Counted from the stretch's first letter, positions 1-8,840 are shown. The stretch: DNA of 40,779 nt from Gemmiger sp. An87 (GCF_002159185.1 NZ_NFHD01000030.1:1-40779); one strand, 5' to 3'. A program made the numbers and translations. Notes: generated by a model not told the origin, from the sequence alone.

Positions 1-29
1 GGCTTTCCGGCGCAAATTGCCGGAAAGCC
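1..29. terminator. Inverted repeat at the left edge, probable terminator
   Basis: Perfect 11-bp arms (1-11 and 19-29) enclose a 7-base loop, and a pyrimidine stretch ending in five T follows on the plus strand. It lies downstream of the MFS gene and upstream of unseen sequence, so it could end a plus-strand transcript coming from outside the window or act in both directions. Confidence 0.55.
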
Positions 30-184
30 ACTCCTCTTTTTCAAACAACAACCATCTGATTTTCCTGTTCCAGATACCGGCAGAACACAAATACCGCGCA
101 GATCACCCAAGGTTCAAACTCCGGGCCGCATTCGATCTGCCAGCCTCCCGCATCAGATATGCTTTTCATCGACAAAGGGGGTCT

Positions 185-1402
185 TCAACGATTCATGTTG
201 CTTGCCAGCTTTTTGGCCAGCAGCACCAGCAGGATGGCGGCGGCCGCCAGAATGGCGCTGCCGATGTAGCCCATCACATAGGAGCCGGTGGAATCGTAGA
301 AGCTGGCGCTGATCTTGGGGCCCACAAATGCGCCGATGCCGTAGCCGATGAAGATCAGCCCGTAGTTGCGGTTGTAGAACCGGGAACCGAAGATGATGCG
401 CACCATGGGCGCAAACACCACCAGCAGGCCGCCGAAGGAGAAGCCCACCAGAGCCACGCAGACCAGGAAGTAGGGCAGGCTCTTCGCCACGGTGAGCATG
501 AGCATGGAGATGCCGTTCAGCAGCAGCACCAGGATCAGGGAGTTCCAGCCCTTCAGCTTGTCATAGATGAAGCCAAAGGAGATGCGGCCGATCATATTGA
601 ACAGGGTCATGGCGGAGACGCACATGGCCGCGGTCATGGCCGACTGGCCGATTTGATTCTGGGCGATGGGACTGGTGGCGCTTACCATCATGGTGCCCGC
701 CGCGTTGGCGAAGATGAACATGATCAGCAGCACCCAGAACACCGGGGTGGCCACCATCTGGGGAATGTTGTAGTTTTTGCGGTTCAGCTCCTGAGACTGG
801 GTGGTGCTGGGCTTCCAGCCTTCCGGCAGCCAGCCCTCCGGGCAGGGCACGATCATCCAGGCCACAGCGCCCACGCCGATCAGGAACACGATGCCCAGAA
901 TCCGGCAGGCCATCTGTGCGCCGTAGCTGTCGATGAGCCACTGGGCAATGGGCGACATGATGAAGGGGCCGCAGGCAGCGCCCGCCTGCACCAGGCCGGA
1001 GATGGAGCCACTCTTATCCGGGAACCACTTCAGGGCGGTGGGCAGACAGGCGGGATAGATGGTACCCGCGCCCGCACCTGCAAACAGGCCGTAGAACAGA
1101 TACAGCTGGGGGATGCTGGTGGCAAAGCCGGTCAAAAACCAGCCGCCCGCAAAGAACACCAGGCCGATGTAGATGGCCACCCGGGGCTGCAACTTTTCGG
1201 CCAGGTAGCCGCCGAAGAAGCCCACGGCACAATAAACAAACATATAAATGGTATACGCCATGCTGAAATCCGAGCTGCTCCAGCCGAACTGGGTGGTCAG
1301 CGGCAGCGAGAACAGACTGAAAAAGGCAGTGGCACTGGTAAACAGGCTTTGCAGCCAGACGCCCGCGAATACCATCCAGCGGGTCTTGCTTGTAATTTTC
1401 AT
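185..1402 (-). CDS. MFS transporter, oxalate/formate antiporter (OFA)-like
   Basis: A 405-residue integral membrane protein with about twelve hydrophobic segments, of the major facilitator superfamily. The N-terminal pattern (MVFAGVWLQSL followed by GYLAEKL, then FAGAGAGTIYP in helix 4) resembles the OFA family, whose members exchange or take up small carboxylates such as oxalate, formate or lactate. The substrate here cannot be read from sequence. The ATG at 1402 is chosen because a GAGGAGGAA ribosome binding site lies just upstream; the longer open frame to 1573 overlaps the dehydrogenase gene and has no such site. It follows the short-chain dehydrogenase by 25 bases and is almost certainly co-transcribed, suggesting import or export of the dehydrogenase substrate or product. 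The central cytoplasmic loop after helix 6 carries a Pro/Trp-rich stretch. Confidence 0.85.
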   Translation of the reverse strand: MKITSKTRWMVFAGVWLQSLFTSATAFFSLFSLPLTTQFGWSSSDFSMAYTIYMFVYCAVGFFGGYLAEKLQPRVAIYIGLVFFAGGWFLTGFATSIPQLYLFYGLFAGAGAGTIYPACLPTALKWFPDKSGSISGLVQAGAACGPFIMSPIAQWLIDSYGAQMACRILGIVFLIGVGAVAWMIVPCPEGWLPEGWKPSTTQSQELNRKNYNIPQMVATPVFWVLLIMFIFANAAGTMMVSATSPIAQNQIGQSAMTAAMCVSAMTLFNMIGRISFGFIYDKLKGWNSLILVLLLNGISMLMLTVAKSLPYFLVCVALVGFSFGGLLVVFAPMVRIIFGSRFYNRNYGLIFIGYGIGAFVGPKISASFYDSTGSYVMGYIGSAILAAAAILLVLLAKKLASNMNR

Positions 1403-1427
1403 GGGATATTCCTCCTCGTTGTTCCGA

Positions 1428-2204
1428 TTACTGCAGGGTGCCCAGGTCCAGCGCAACCTCGCGGCCGTTGAACTTGCCCGCGGCGCGGCTGGTGCCCAGC
1501 CAGTAGACCATGTCCGCAATGTCGTCCACTTCCAGGAAGGGCACGCCCTCGTACATCTCCTGCCAGTTGGCAAAATTCTTGCCGGTCAGGTCGTTGATGA
1601 ACTTCACATAGCTCTCGGTCTCGCACATGGGGGTCTTGACCTTGGTGGGGCACAGTGCATTCACGATGATGCCCTTGCTGCCCACCTCCTTGGCCAGGGT
1701 CTTGGTCAGGCCCAGAATGCCCCATTTGGACATGCAGTAGGTGGCCAGCTGCGGAGTGCCGTACAGGCCGCTGGTGGACGAAATGTTGATGATCCGCCCG
1801 AAGCCCTGCTTGAGCATGTACCGGGCGGCGTATTTGTCGGTGCGCCAGGTGCCGATCAGGTTGATGTCGATCACCTTCTGCACCTGCTGGTCGGTCAGCT
1901 CCCAGGTATAGCCGAAGTTGATCACGCCCGCATTGGCGATCACCACGTCCAGCCGGCCGAAGGTCTCCCAGGCGGTCTGGAACATGGCCTGCATCTGCTC
2001 GTCGCTGGTAATGTTGCACTGCACCGCCAGGGCCTTGCCGCCCCGCTGCTCCACTTCCTTCACGGTTTCCTGAAAGCGCTCGTCGGCGGGGTCCAGCATA
2101 TCGCCCAGAACCACGTCAAAGCCGTTTTCCGCATACTTCAGTGCATGAGCACGGCCCTGCCCCATGGCGCCGCCGGTGATCAGCACTACTTTTCTCTGTT
2201 CCAT
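1428..2204 (-). CDS. Short-chain dehydrogenase/reductase (SDR)
   Basis: A 258-residue classical SDR, a Rossmann-fold NAD(P)-dependent oxidoreductase acting on an alcohol/ketone pair. Visible motifs: the nucleotide-binding TGGAMGQG near residue 10, ANAG near residue 95, a catalytic Ser in NISSTSG, and the YCMSK Tyr/Lys pair. An acidic residue at the end of strand 2 (VVLGDM) favours NAD over NADP. The sequence is reminiscent of mycofactocin-type or hydroxysteroid SDRs, but substrate assignment would be a guess. Start at 2204 follows a GGAGGAAA site. It is the first gene of an operon with the MFS transporter and lies downstream of a MerR-type promoter, so it is probably induced by a small-molecule ligand. 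Confidence 0.9.
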   Translation of the reverse strand: MEQRKVVLITGGAMGQGRAHALKYAENGFDVVLGDMLDPADERFQETVKEVEQRGGKALAVQCNITSDEQMQAMFQTAWETFGRLDVVIANAGVINFGYTWELTDQQVQKVIDINLIGTWRTDKYAARYMLKQGFGRIINISSTSGLYGTPQLATYCMSKWGILGLTKTLAKEVGSKGIIVNALCPTKVKTPMCETESYVKFINDLTGKNFANWQEMYEGVPFLEVDDIADMVYWLGTSRAAGKFNGREVALDLGTLQ

Positions 2205-2251
2205 GTTTTCTGTTTCCTCCCTTTTCCGCAACTGCGAATTCAAACGCAAAA

Positions 2252-2291
2252 AGCCGCCGGAGAAAGCAGTTGTTTGCTCCCTCCGGCGGCT
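2252..2291 (-). terminator. Intrinsic terminator of the merR-type gene, overlapping the SDR start site
   Basis: Perfect 11-bp GC-rich arms (2252-2262 and 2281-2291) are followed on the minus strand by a five-T run. It lies between the regulator and the SDR gene, so it should end the regulator transcript. The predicted start of the SDR transcript (about 2288) falls inside the upstream arm. Confidence 0.75.
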
Positions 2292-2294
2292 CCC

Positions 2295-2325
2295 ATGATA
2301 CAGCCTGAACCCGCTTTAAGGTCAA
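2295..2325 (-). promoter_or_regulatory. MerR-type promoter of the SDR-MFS operon
   Basis: On the minus strand, TTGACC (2320-2325) and TATCAT (2295-2300) are separated by 19 bases. Ordinary sigma-A promoters have 17; 19 is the hallmark of promoters untwisted by MerR-family activators. The spacer holds an imperfect dyad (CCTGAAC against TTTAAGG, 2304-2321), the expected operator position. The adjacent gene encodes a MerR-family protein. Confidence 0.75.
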
Positions 2326-2346
2326 GCGGGCATGTTCGATAATTTT

Positions 2347-3225
2347 TTATTTAACTATTTGTGCATCTTTTCCAGTGTTCTCCGGCCCGCAGCCGGTGTC
2401 CACCGGAATCCAGACGCAGTGCCAGTTGAAATACTCCTCCTCCGGCTTTGCCATGCAGGCCACCTGGGTCACAATGTCGCCCGCCAGATGCAGGCCGCAG
2501 CGGCGCATATAATCAAAGGCTGCCTCCAGGCGGCGGTAGCTCAGATATTCGCTGGAGCGGGACGGAATGCAGGTATACACGCAGGGGCAGGGCGGATAAT
2601 ATTCCACCAGCTCGCTCTGCTCCACCCCAAGAAAAGCCGCATACTCCTCATCCAGCCCCAGCCCAAAGTCGAAGTTCTCGTCCCCGGCTTCGATCTGGCT
2701 TTTGTGAAACACCGCGGTGGAATATACAAAGGGTGTTTTTTCCATCCATTCCCGGATCAGCTCCGTCTCCTGCCGGGTGCGGGGCAGCGTGTAGCATTTC
2801 TGGGTATTTATCCGGTAGATACCGGGGCTTTTCAGCATGCGGTAAACGCCCACGTCCTCCCGGGCGCTGCGGATGCGCTGCTGGCACTGGCGCACACTGC
2901 GCAGCAGGTTGATGTTCCACAGAATCTCGTGCTGGATCTCCTCCTCCTTGGCGTGAAGCGCCCGCTCCACATCCTCCAGACTGCGCCCCTCCAGCAGCGC
3001 GGCGGTCTCCTCCAGGGAAAAGCCGCACTGCCGGTAGTGGCGGGCACGGGCCAGCATGTGCAGGTCCCAGGTGGTAAAATGCCGGTATCCGCTGCCCTCC
3101 GCCCGCAGCGGCTTGATGATGCCCTTGCTCTCGTAATACCGGATGGCCTCGGCCGTAACCCCCAGCAGCTTGGCCATATCGCCGATGGTGTAATTGGAAT
3201 ATCGCTCCATATTCTGATCGCTCAT
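2347..3225 (-). CDS. MerR-family transcriptional regulator with C-terminal ligand domain
   Basis: About 292 residues. The N-terminal winged helix-turn-helix is typical of the family (YTIGDMAKLLGVTAEAIRYYE, then GYRHF and a helix with CGFSLEE), followed by a dimerising helix and a long C-terminal domain of roughly 160 residues that resembles effector-binding (GyrI-like) modules. Residues include several Cys and Tyr in the last third (PPCPCVYTC), but no metal site can be claimed. The start is uncertain: ATG at 3225 is used, ATG at 3210 also fits, and a TTG at 3243 has little support. It is followed by a terminator and then by the 19-bp-spacer promoter of the SDR-MFS operon, which it very likely activates. 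Confidence 0.85.
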   Translation of the reverse strand: MSDQNMERYSNYTIGDMAKLLGVTAEAIRYYESKGIIKPLRAEGSGYRHFTTWDLHMLARARHYRQCGFSLEETAALLEGRSLEDVERALHAKEEEIQHEILWNINLLRSVRQCQQRIRSAREDVGVYRMLKSPGIYRINTQKCYTLPRTRQETELIREWMEKTPFVYSTAVFHKSQIEAGDENFDFGLGLDEEYAAFLGVEQSELVEYYPPCPCVYTCIPSRSSEYLSYRRLEAAFDYMRRCGLHLAGDIVTQVACMAKPEEEYFNWHCVWIPVDTGCGPENTGKDAQIVK

Positions 3226-3249
3226 TGCTGCACCAACCTTCAAGCGGCT

Positions 3250-3429
3250 TTAGGGCAATACCGCACAATTCCAGGTGGTGAAGCGCGCCGGAAATTTTTT
3301 GCGGAATGAACCCAAAAGCGCCGGCAATCCTTTGTGGACCCGCGAGCATTTTAGGAAAATTCCACGGAAAATTTTGGCGTGATACGCCGCCTGAGCCGTT
3401 AGGCGTGAATTATGCGGTGTTGCCTTAGG
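3250..3429. mobile_element. MITE-like element with terminal inverted repeats
   Basis: The arms 3254-3271 and 3407-3424 are inverted repeats matching at 16 of 18 positions. TTAGG flanks or begins both ends (3250-3254 and 3425-3429), as a target duplication might. The interior (about 135 bases) has no coding frame, and internal GCGCCGG motifs suggest further folding. This fits a miniature inverted-repeat transposable element or a bacterial interspersed palindrome. No transposase is present, so family assignment is not possible here. Confidence 0.5.
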
Positions 3430-3539
3430 TATTTTGCGGGCCCTTGAGCGTTTCAGCGCCCGAATCCGCCGCGTATTGTGGATTTTTATTCATTGTATCA
3501 CAATTCCTGCCCGCCGCCAAAGCCCCTGTCCCCCGCCCC

Positions 3540-3568
3540 TTGACAGAAGCTTTCCAAACGAGTATACT
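3540..3568 (+). promoter_or_regulatory. Sigma-A promoter of the pheST operon
   Basis: TTGACA (3540-3545) and TATACT (3563-3568) with a 17-base spacer. The start would be near 3575, just before the T-box leader. Confidence 0.85.
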
Positions 3569-3576
3569 TTATAAAG

Positions 3577-3841
3577 TTAAAATGCTGAGATGGAGACAGC
3601 GCACCGCACCCCTGGGTACAGAGAGAAGGTTCACCGGCTGAAAGGCCTTCCGAACAGAGCGATGCGAATTCCCTCCGGAGCAGTTCGTGCCAACGGGCCC
3701 TTGCGGCCTCAGTAGTGCGGAACGGTTCGCCCCGTTACCGGCGCCGAAAGTGCCGTCGCGTTTTGCGGCGGAATATGGGTGGTACCACGGAGTTTACAGC
3801 TTCGTCCCGTTGTGTTGCGGGGCGGGGCTGTTCTTTTTTAT
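3577..3841 (+). promoter_or_regulatory. T-box riboswitch (phenylalanine specifier) of pheST
   Basis: A tRNA-sensing leader. The canonical T-box sequence GGGTGGTACCACGG is at 3777-3790. A purine-rich AGAGA segment near 3620 fits stem I. The specifier region reads GAA-TTC followed by CTCCGGAG (about 3666-3680), placing a UUC Phe codon at 3669-3671. After the T-box come arms CGTCCCG/CGGGGCG and a T-run (about 3803-3839), the terminator that competes with the antiterminator. Uncharged tRNA-Phe should pair with the specifier and T-box and allow read-through into pheS. Confidence 0.9.
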
Positions 3842-3861
3842 CATCGAAAATGAGGTGTATT

Positions 3862-4884
3862 ATGGAAGCAAAGATCAATGCTCTGAAAGAGCAGATGGAG
3901 ATTTCGCTTGGCGCTGTGCAGTCTCAGGAAGAGCTGGCCGAATTCTGGCAGGCTTACCTGGGCAAAAAGGGCAGCATCGCCGGGCTGATGAAGGAGCTGG
4001 GCAAGGTTTCCGCCGAGGAACGGCCCGCCATGGGTAAGTTCATCAACCAGTTCAAGGCCTATGCCGAGCAGCGCTACCAGGAAGTGCGCGCCGAGATGGA
4101 CCGCAAGGAGCTGGAGGCTCGCAACAAAAACGAGCAGGTGGACATCACCATGCCCGCCGTGAAGCGGCCCATGGGCTCGCTGCATCCCATCACCATCGTG
4201 AAGGACCAGATGGTGGACGTGTTCGCCGGCATGGGCTTTGAAATCTACGAGGGCCCCGAAATCGAGGACGATGACCACAACTTCACCCGGCTGAACGTGG
4301 CGAAGAACCACCCCGCCCGTGACATGCAGGATACCTTCTACGTGGCCGAGGACATCGTGCTGCGCACCCACACCAGCCCCGGGCAGATCCGCGTGATGGA
4401 CGCCGAGAAGCCCCCCATCAAGGTGCTGGTGCCCGGCCGCGTGTTCCGTTCGGACAGCGACGCCACCCACTCCCCCATGTTCCATCAGATGGAGGGTCTG
4501 GTGGTGGACAAGAAGATCACCCTGTGCGATTTGCAGGGCATGCTGGACGAGTTCGTGAAGAAGATCTTCGGCAGCGAGGTGAAGACCCGCCTGCGGCCCA
4601 GCTACTTCCCCTTCACCGAGCCCAGCGTGGAGGTGGACGTGAGCTGCTTCGAGTGCGGCGGCAAGGGCTGCTCGCTGTGCAAGGGCACCGGCTGGATCGA
4701 GGTTCTGGGCGGCGGCATCGTGCACCACAAGGTGCTGGAAAACTGCGGCATCGACCCCAACGAATACTCCGGCCTGGCCTTCGGCATCGGCATCGAGCGT
4801 ATCGCCATGCTGAAATACGGCATCAACAACATCGGCCTGCTTTATGAGAACGATCTGCGGTTCCTGAAGCAGTTCAAGGACTAA
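3862..4884 (+). CDS. pheS: Phenylalanyl-tRNA synthetase alpha subunit
   Basis: 340 residues, the normal size for bacterial PheS. The alpha subunit carries the class II catalytic core of the alpha2-beta2 enzyme that charges tRNA-Phe. Visible features: an N-terminal coiled-coil tRNA-binding arm (about residues 1-85), class II motif 1 around [10 protein letters not shown], motif 2 in [19 protein letters not shown], and motif 3 in [17 protein letters not shown] CxxxC...CxxC insertion ([12 protein letters not shown]) near residue 275 is a zinc-ribbon-like feature present in some members. The start at 3862 follows GAGGTG; a longer open frame to 3715 runs through the T-box and is not translated. pheT follows after 12 bases. 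Confidence 0.98.
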   Translation: MEAKINALKEQMEISLGAVQSQEELAEFWQAYLGKKGSIAGLMKELGKVSAEERPAMGKFINQFKAYAEQRYQEVRAEMDRKELEARNKNEQVDITMPAVKRPMGSLHPITIVKDQMVDVFAGMGFEIYEGPEIEDDDHNFTRLNVAKNHPARDMQDTFYVAEDIVLRTHTSPGQIRVMDAEKPPIKVLVPGRVFRSDSDATHSPMFHQMEGLVVDKKITLCDLQGMLDEFVKKIFGSEVKTRLRPSYFPFTEPSVEVDVSCFECGGKGCSLCKGTGWIEVLGGGIVHHKVLENCGIDPNEYSGLAFGIGIERIAMLKYGINNIGLLYENDLRFLKQFKD

Positions 4885-4896
4885 GGAGGCAAACCC

Positions 4897-7338
4897 ATGA
4901 AAGTACCATTCAGCTGGCTGAAGGAATATGTAGACATTGACGTAACCGCCCAGGAGCTGGAGGAAAAGCTCTTCAGCTGCGGTTTTGAAGTGGAAGAGCT
5001 GATCCCCGTGGGCAAGGACATCTCCGGCGTTGTGGTCGGCCACGTGGTGGAGTGCGAGAAGATTCCGGACACCCATCTGTCCCTGTGCAAGGTGGACGCG
5101 GGCACCGGCGAGCTGCTGCAGATCTGCTGCGGCGCGGACAACGTGCAGGCGGGCGGCAAATACCCCTGCGCTCTGGTGGGCGCCACCGTGCTGGCCACCG
5201 GCAAGGACCACAAGACCGTGGAAGGCGTTATGACCATCAAGAAGGGCAAGCTGCGGGGCTACGAGAGCTTCGGTATGCTGTGCAGCGGCGTGGAGCTGGG
5301 CCTGAACGACGATCTGTACCCCGGCGCCGATTATTTCGGCCTGCTGGTGCTGCCTGAGGACGCACCCGTCGGCGCGGATGTGAAGCCTCTGCTGGGCATG
5401 GACGATTACATCTTCGACATCTCGGTCACCGCCAACCGTGCGGACTGCCAGTCCGTGCTGGGCATTGCCCGCGAGGTGGCCGCTGTGCTGAACAAGCCCC
5501 TGAAGATGCCCGCCACCGACTACACCACCAGCGATTACACCTATCCCGGCCTGAACATCACCGTGGAGGCCCTGGACCTGTGCCCCCGTTATCTGGGCCA
5601 CGGCGTGCGCAACATCACCCCCGGCCAGTCTCCCCAGTGGATGCGCCGGTACCTGGCTCTGTGCGGCCTGCGCAGCATCAGCAACGTGGTGGACATCACC
5701 AACTTCGTGATGCTGGAAATCGGCCAGCCCATGCACGCCTTTGACATGTCCACCCTGGAAAGCACCCAGATCATCGTGCGCCGCGCCCGCAACGACGAGT
5801 CCATCGTCACCCTGGACGGCAAGGAGTTCCAGCTGAACGACAGCAATTTGGTCATCTGCGACGGCGCAAAGCCCGTTGCCCTGGCCGGTATCATGGGCGG
5901 TCTGAACAGCGAGATCACCGAGAACACCACCCAGCTGCTGTTCGAGTCCGCCAAGTTCTTGCGGGACAACATCCGCAAGACCTCTCGCAGCCTGGGCCAG
6001 AGCACCGATGCCTCCAGCCACTACGAGAAGGGTATCTCCGAATACACCTGCGAGCTGGGCATGGCCCGCGCGCTGCACCTGATCCAGGAGCTGGGCTGCG
6101 GCGAAGTGACCGCCAGCGCCTTTGACGTGAGCGCCGGTGCCCCCCGTGAGGGCAAGCGGTTCACCGCCACCATCAGCGGCATCAACCGGATTCTGGGCAT
6201 TGATGTGCCCGCCGAGGCCATTCTGGACATCCTGCGCCGTTTGCAGTTTGAGGTGAAGCAGGACGGCGACGTGCTGGACGTGACCGCGCCCCGCTACCGT
6301 GAGGACATCGAGATCGGCGAGCCCGACCTGGCCGAGGAGGTCATCCGGGAATACGGCTACGAGCACATTGTGCCCACCTTCCTGCAGGATTCCAGCGTGA
6401 CCAACGGCGGTCTGAATCCCTCTCAGCAGCGCCGCGCCAAGCTCAAGCGCACCCTGTGCGGTCAGGGCTACTACGAGATTTCCACCCTGGCCTTCTACGC
6501 GGACGCCGATCTGGACGCGCTGCATCTGGCCGAGGACGCTCCCGAGCGCCGGGTAATCCGCCTGCTGAACCCCATTACCTCCAACCTTACCATCATGCGG
6601 CCCCTGCTGGCTCCCTCCATGCTGAACACCGTGGTGGAGAACCTGAAGAAGGGCAACAACGCCGGCCGGCTGTTTGAGCTGTCCAACGTGTACGCACCCA
6701 AGGAGCTGCCCGTGACCCAGCTGCCGGATGAAATTCCCCACCTGGGCTTCGCTGCTTTCGGTGACGAGGAGGACTTCTTCACCGTAAAGGGCAGCGTGGA
6801 GGCCCTGGCCGAGGCCTTCGGCGTGCATTTCGACTACGAGCGCGCCGAGGATGTGCCCTACCTGCATCCCGGCATCTCCGCCTACATCCTGTGCGACGGC
6901 AAGCGGGTGGGCATGTTCGGCAAGCTGGCCAATCAGGTGACCGGCGAGCTGAAGCTGCCCAAGGACAGCAAGGCCAACCATAAGATCTTCCTGGGCGAGA
7001 TCGACTACAACGCCCTGTGCGCTCTGCTGCCCGAGAGCATGCGCTACCAGCCCATTTCCGAGTTCCCCGCCGTGACCCGTGACCTGGCTCTGGTGGTGAA
7101 AGAAGGCATGACCTGCGGCACCTTGGTGGAGACCATCCGCTCCGCCTGCAAGCAGGTGGGCGACGTGGAGCTGTTCGACGTGTACCGCAGCGAGCAGATC
7201 GGCGAAGGCAAGAAGAGCATGGCCTTCAAGATCTTCTTCGTTCCCGAAGACAAGGCGCTCACTCCCAAGGACATCGACCGTTTCATGAACAAAATCCTGG
7301 GCAACCTGAAGCACAAGCTGAACATCGACATGCGCTGA
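4897..7338 (+). CDS. pheT: Phenylalanyl-tRNA synthetase beta subunit
   Basis: 813 residues, full length. The beta subunit binds tRNA and holds the editing site that hydrolyses Tyr-tRNA-Phe. Domains in order: an N-terminal tRNA-binding OB fold (about 40-150), the B3/B4 editing region (about 200-400), B5 (about 405-475), a catalytic-like but inactive synthetase core (about 480-680), and the C-terminal ferredoxin-like anticodon-binding domain (about 720-813; FPAVTRDLALVV is typical). The start follows AAGGAGG. Transcription is shared with pheS under T-box control. Confidence 0.98.
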   Translation: MKVPFSWLKEYVDIDVTAQELEEKLFSCGFEVEELIPVGKDISGVVVGHVVECEKIPDTHLSLCKVDAGTGELLQICCGADNVQAGGKYPCALVGATVLATGKDHKTVEGVMTIKKGKLRGYESFGMLCSGVELGLNDDLYPGADYFGLLVLPEDAPVGADVKPLLGMDDYIFDISVTANRADCQSVLGIAREVAAVLNKPLKMPATDYTTSDYTYPGLNITVEALDLCPRYLGHGVRNITPGQSPQWMRRYLALCGLRSISNVVDITNFVMLEIGQPMHAFDMSTLESTQIIVRRARNDESIVTLDGKEFQLNDSNLVICDGAKPVALAGIMGGLNSEITENTTQLLFESAKFLRDNIRKTSRSLGQSTDASSHYEKGISEYTCELGMARALHLIQELGCGEVTASAFDVSAGAPREGKRFTATISGINRILGIDVPAEAILDILRRLQFEVKQDGDVLDVTAPRYREDIEIGEPDLAEEVIREYGYEHIVPTFLQDSSVTNGGLNPSQQRRAKLKRTLCGQGYYEISTLAFYADADLDALHLAEDAPERRVIRLLNPITSNLTIMRPLLAPSMLNTVVENLKKGNNAGRLFELSNVYAPKELPVTQLPDEIPHLGFAAFGDEEDFFTVKGSVEALAEAFGVHFDYERAEDVPYLHPGISAYILCDGKRVGMFGKLANQVTGELKLPKDSKANHKIFLGEIDYNALCALLPESMRYQPISEFPAVTRDLALVVKEGMTCGTLVETIRSACKQVGDVELFDVYRSEQIGEGKKSMAFKIFFVPEDKALTPKDIDRFMNKILGNLKHKLNIDMR

Positions 7339-7370
7339 TCGGCCTGCCTGTTTTCACCGGTTCATCCCCG

Positions 7371-7409
7371 GCAGCTTCGCACCGTTTTTCGGTGCGAAGC
7401 TGCTTTTTA
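7371..7409 (+). terminator. Intrinsic terminator of pheST
   Basis: Perfect 14-bp arms (7371-7384 and 7390-7403) around a T5 loop, followed by a T-run. It begins 33 bases after the pheT stop codon. Confidence 0.92.
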
Positions 7410-7472
7410 TTTGCACCTACCACAAAACAGCGGCCGTTGCTTTGATTCCAAGCAAGAAAGAAAAGCATCGCA

Positions 7473-8175
7473 TTGAACAAGCAGATTTCCTACCGCATTT
7501 TCTTTTATGTTCTGGGGCTTCTGATTCTGGCCCTTGGTCTGACCCTGAACACCAAGGCCGGGCTGGGCGTTTCTCCCATTATTTCGGTTTCCTACAGCGT
7601 TGCCCAGATCTTTGAGCTGAACTTCGGCAATACCACCATGTTTCTTTACTGTGTGTTTGTGCTGGCCCAGCTGGTCCTGCACGGCATTCAGTGGAAGCAG
7701 CACCCCGAAACCGATTACCGCTTTGTACTGCTGATGGACGTGCTGCAGATTCCCCTGAGTCTGGTATTCACCCGGTTTCTCAACCCGTTCGGCGCCTTTT
7801 TTCCCGGATCTTTCCGCCGGTGCTGCAGGCTGGACCGACCGGCTCCCCCTGCGCCTTGTGGTGCTGCTGCTGGCTATCCTGTGCACCGGTGTGGGGGCGG
7901 CCATGTCGCTCTCCATGCGGATCGTGCCCAACCCGGGCGATGGCATTGTCCATACCCTTTCGGACTGCACCCACCGGAGCGTGGGCTTTACCAAGAACTG
8001 CTTTGACCTGTGCAACATCACCCTTACCATTCTGCTGGGCCTGCTGCTCAGCGGGCATCTGGTGGGCATCGGACCGGGCACAGTTCTGGCCGTGGTGGGC
8101 GTGGACCGTGTGATCGCCCTGTTCCAGCATCTGGCGGGCCGGAAAATTGCCCGGCTCTCCGGCACGGCTGCCTGA
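7473..8175 (+). pseudogene. YczE/YitT-like membrane protein gene with a one-base frameshift
   Basis: The first frame (from a TTG at 7473) encodes a membrane protein start with LGLLILALGLTLNTKAGLGVSP, typical of the YczE/YyaS/YitT-like (DUF6198) family of uncharacterised integral membrane proteins. Hydrophobic coding continues to FGAFF near 7802 and then degenerates. From there the frame one base later (open to 8175) carries the rest: GAAM, NPGDGIVHTLSD, then further membrane helices with GIGPGTVLAVVGVDR. The switch is at a T6 run (7797-7802). Skipping one T would give one protein of about 233 residues. It may be a real mutation, a homopolymer sequencing error, or phase variation. The start codon is weakly supported: no strong ribosome binding site is seen. 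Confidence 0.75.
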
Positions 8176-8200
8176 GGCTATTCGTTCTGCCGCTATATCA

Positions 8201-8240
8201 AAAACGCCTGCCCGGATTACACTTGCCGGGCAGGCGTTTT
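8201..8240. terminator. Bidirectional intrinsic terminator
   Basis: Perfect 15-bp arms (8201-8215 and 8226-8240) that begin with AAAA and end with TTTT, so both strands have a T-run. It separates the membrane protein gene from the convergent gene at 8284-8694. Confidence 0.88.
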
Positions 8241-8283
8241 GGTATGATCTTGCTGGGTTCAATCACTGGGGAGGAACACACGG

Positions 8284-8694
8284 TCACTCCAAGATTTCCG
8301 CGGAAAAGCCGCCTTTGTGCTGGTCAGCGGTGAAGCGCACCACCACATCTCCGGGTATGTCCACATCAAAGGCTGAGGTTGGGAGGTCTTCCCGTTCAAA
8401 TAGAATTTCTCCATCGGCGCTTTTGATCTGGAGCGCGCAGCTGCCCGCATCGGTCTGCACCGTTACGTGAAGCGTAGCGGGCTGCGTGGTTGGGTGCAGG
8501 GTTCGCTGCTGCCAGCCATCCCATAAAATATAATCCGCCGACCAGCTTTGGGCACTGCTTTTTTCCCAATAGCCGATTTGCAGATGCGCGGAAGATTTCT
8601 TGGCTCCAATGCCCAGAGTCCCCATCACCTGGAGGAGCAAAACGATCCCCACCAAAACAAAAACCGCCGTTTTAAAATCCATTTGTTTTCGCAT
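8284..8694 (-). CDS. Small membrane-anchored extracytoplasmic protein, unknown function
   Basis: 136 residues, not recognised. Residues 8-28 form one hydrophobic segment (VFVLVGIVLLLQVMGTLG) preceded by a basic residue, an uncleaved signal anchor. The remaining ~105 residues are mixed beta-type sequence with Trp-rich patches (GYWEKSSAQSWSADYILWDGW) and end in a stretch resembling a small beta-sandwich. The start at 8694 follows GGGAGGGAAG. A good promoter lies 58 bases upstream of the start. It is divergent from the lipoprotein gene at 9023 and may be a single-gene unit. Confidence 0.7.
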   Translation of the reverse strand: MRKQMDFKTAVFVLVGIVLLLQVMGTLGIGAKKSSAHLQIGYWEKSSAQSWSADYILWDGWQQRTLHPTTQPATLHVTVQTDAGSCALQIKSADGEILFEREDLPTSAFDVDIPGDVVVRFTADQHKGGFSAEILE

Positions 8695-8751
8695 TCTCTT
8701 CCCTCCCGCTTCCGGAATCCGGCCGCTTGTTCGCTCGCGGCAGTTACCTTT

Positions 8752-8780
8752 ATTATAAAAGCTGCTCCGGGTTTACGCAA
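8752..8780 (-). promoter_or_regulatory. Sigma-A promoter for the gene at 8284-8694
   Basis: On the minus strand, TTGCGT (8775-8780) and a perfect TATAAT (8752-8757) with a 17-base spacer. Confidence 0.7.
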
Positions 8781-8840
8781 TCTGCAATCTACCATCCGCC
8801 TCGCAGCCCCTCCTAGAAGGCGCCGGAAATCATCATCCAA

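Noticed and set aside
1399-2019. 206-codon minus-strand frame inside the SDR gene
   Set aside because: Out-of-frame shadow of the SDR with no start signal.
3841-7314. 1157-codon open frame antisense to pheS-pheT
   Set aside because: It is a shadow of GC-rich codon bias on the opposite strand; composition is His/Gln/Gly/Val-rich without any family pattern.
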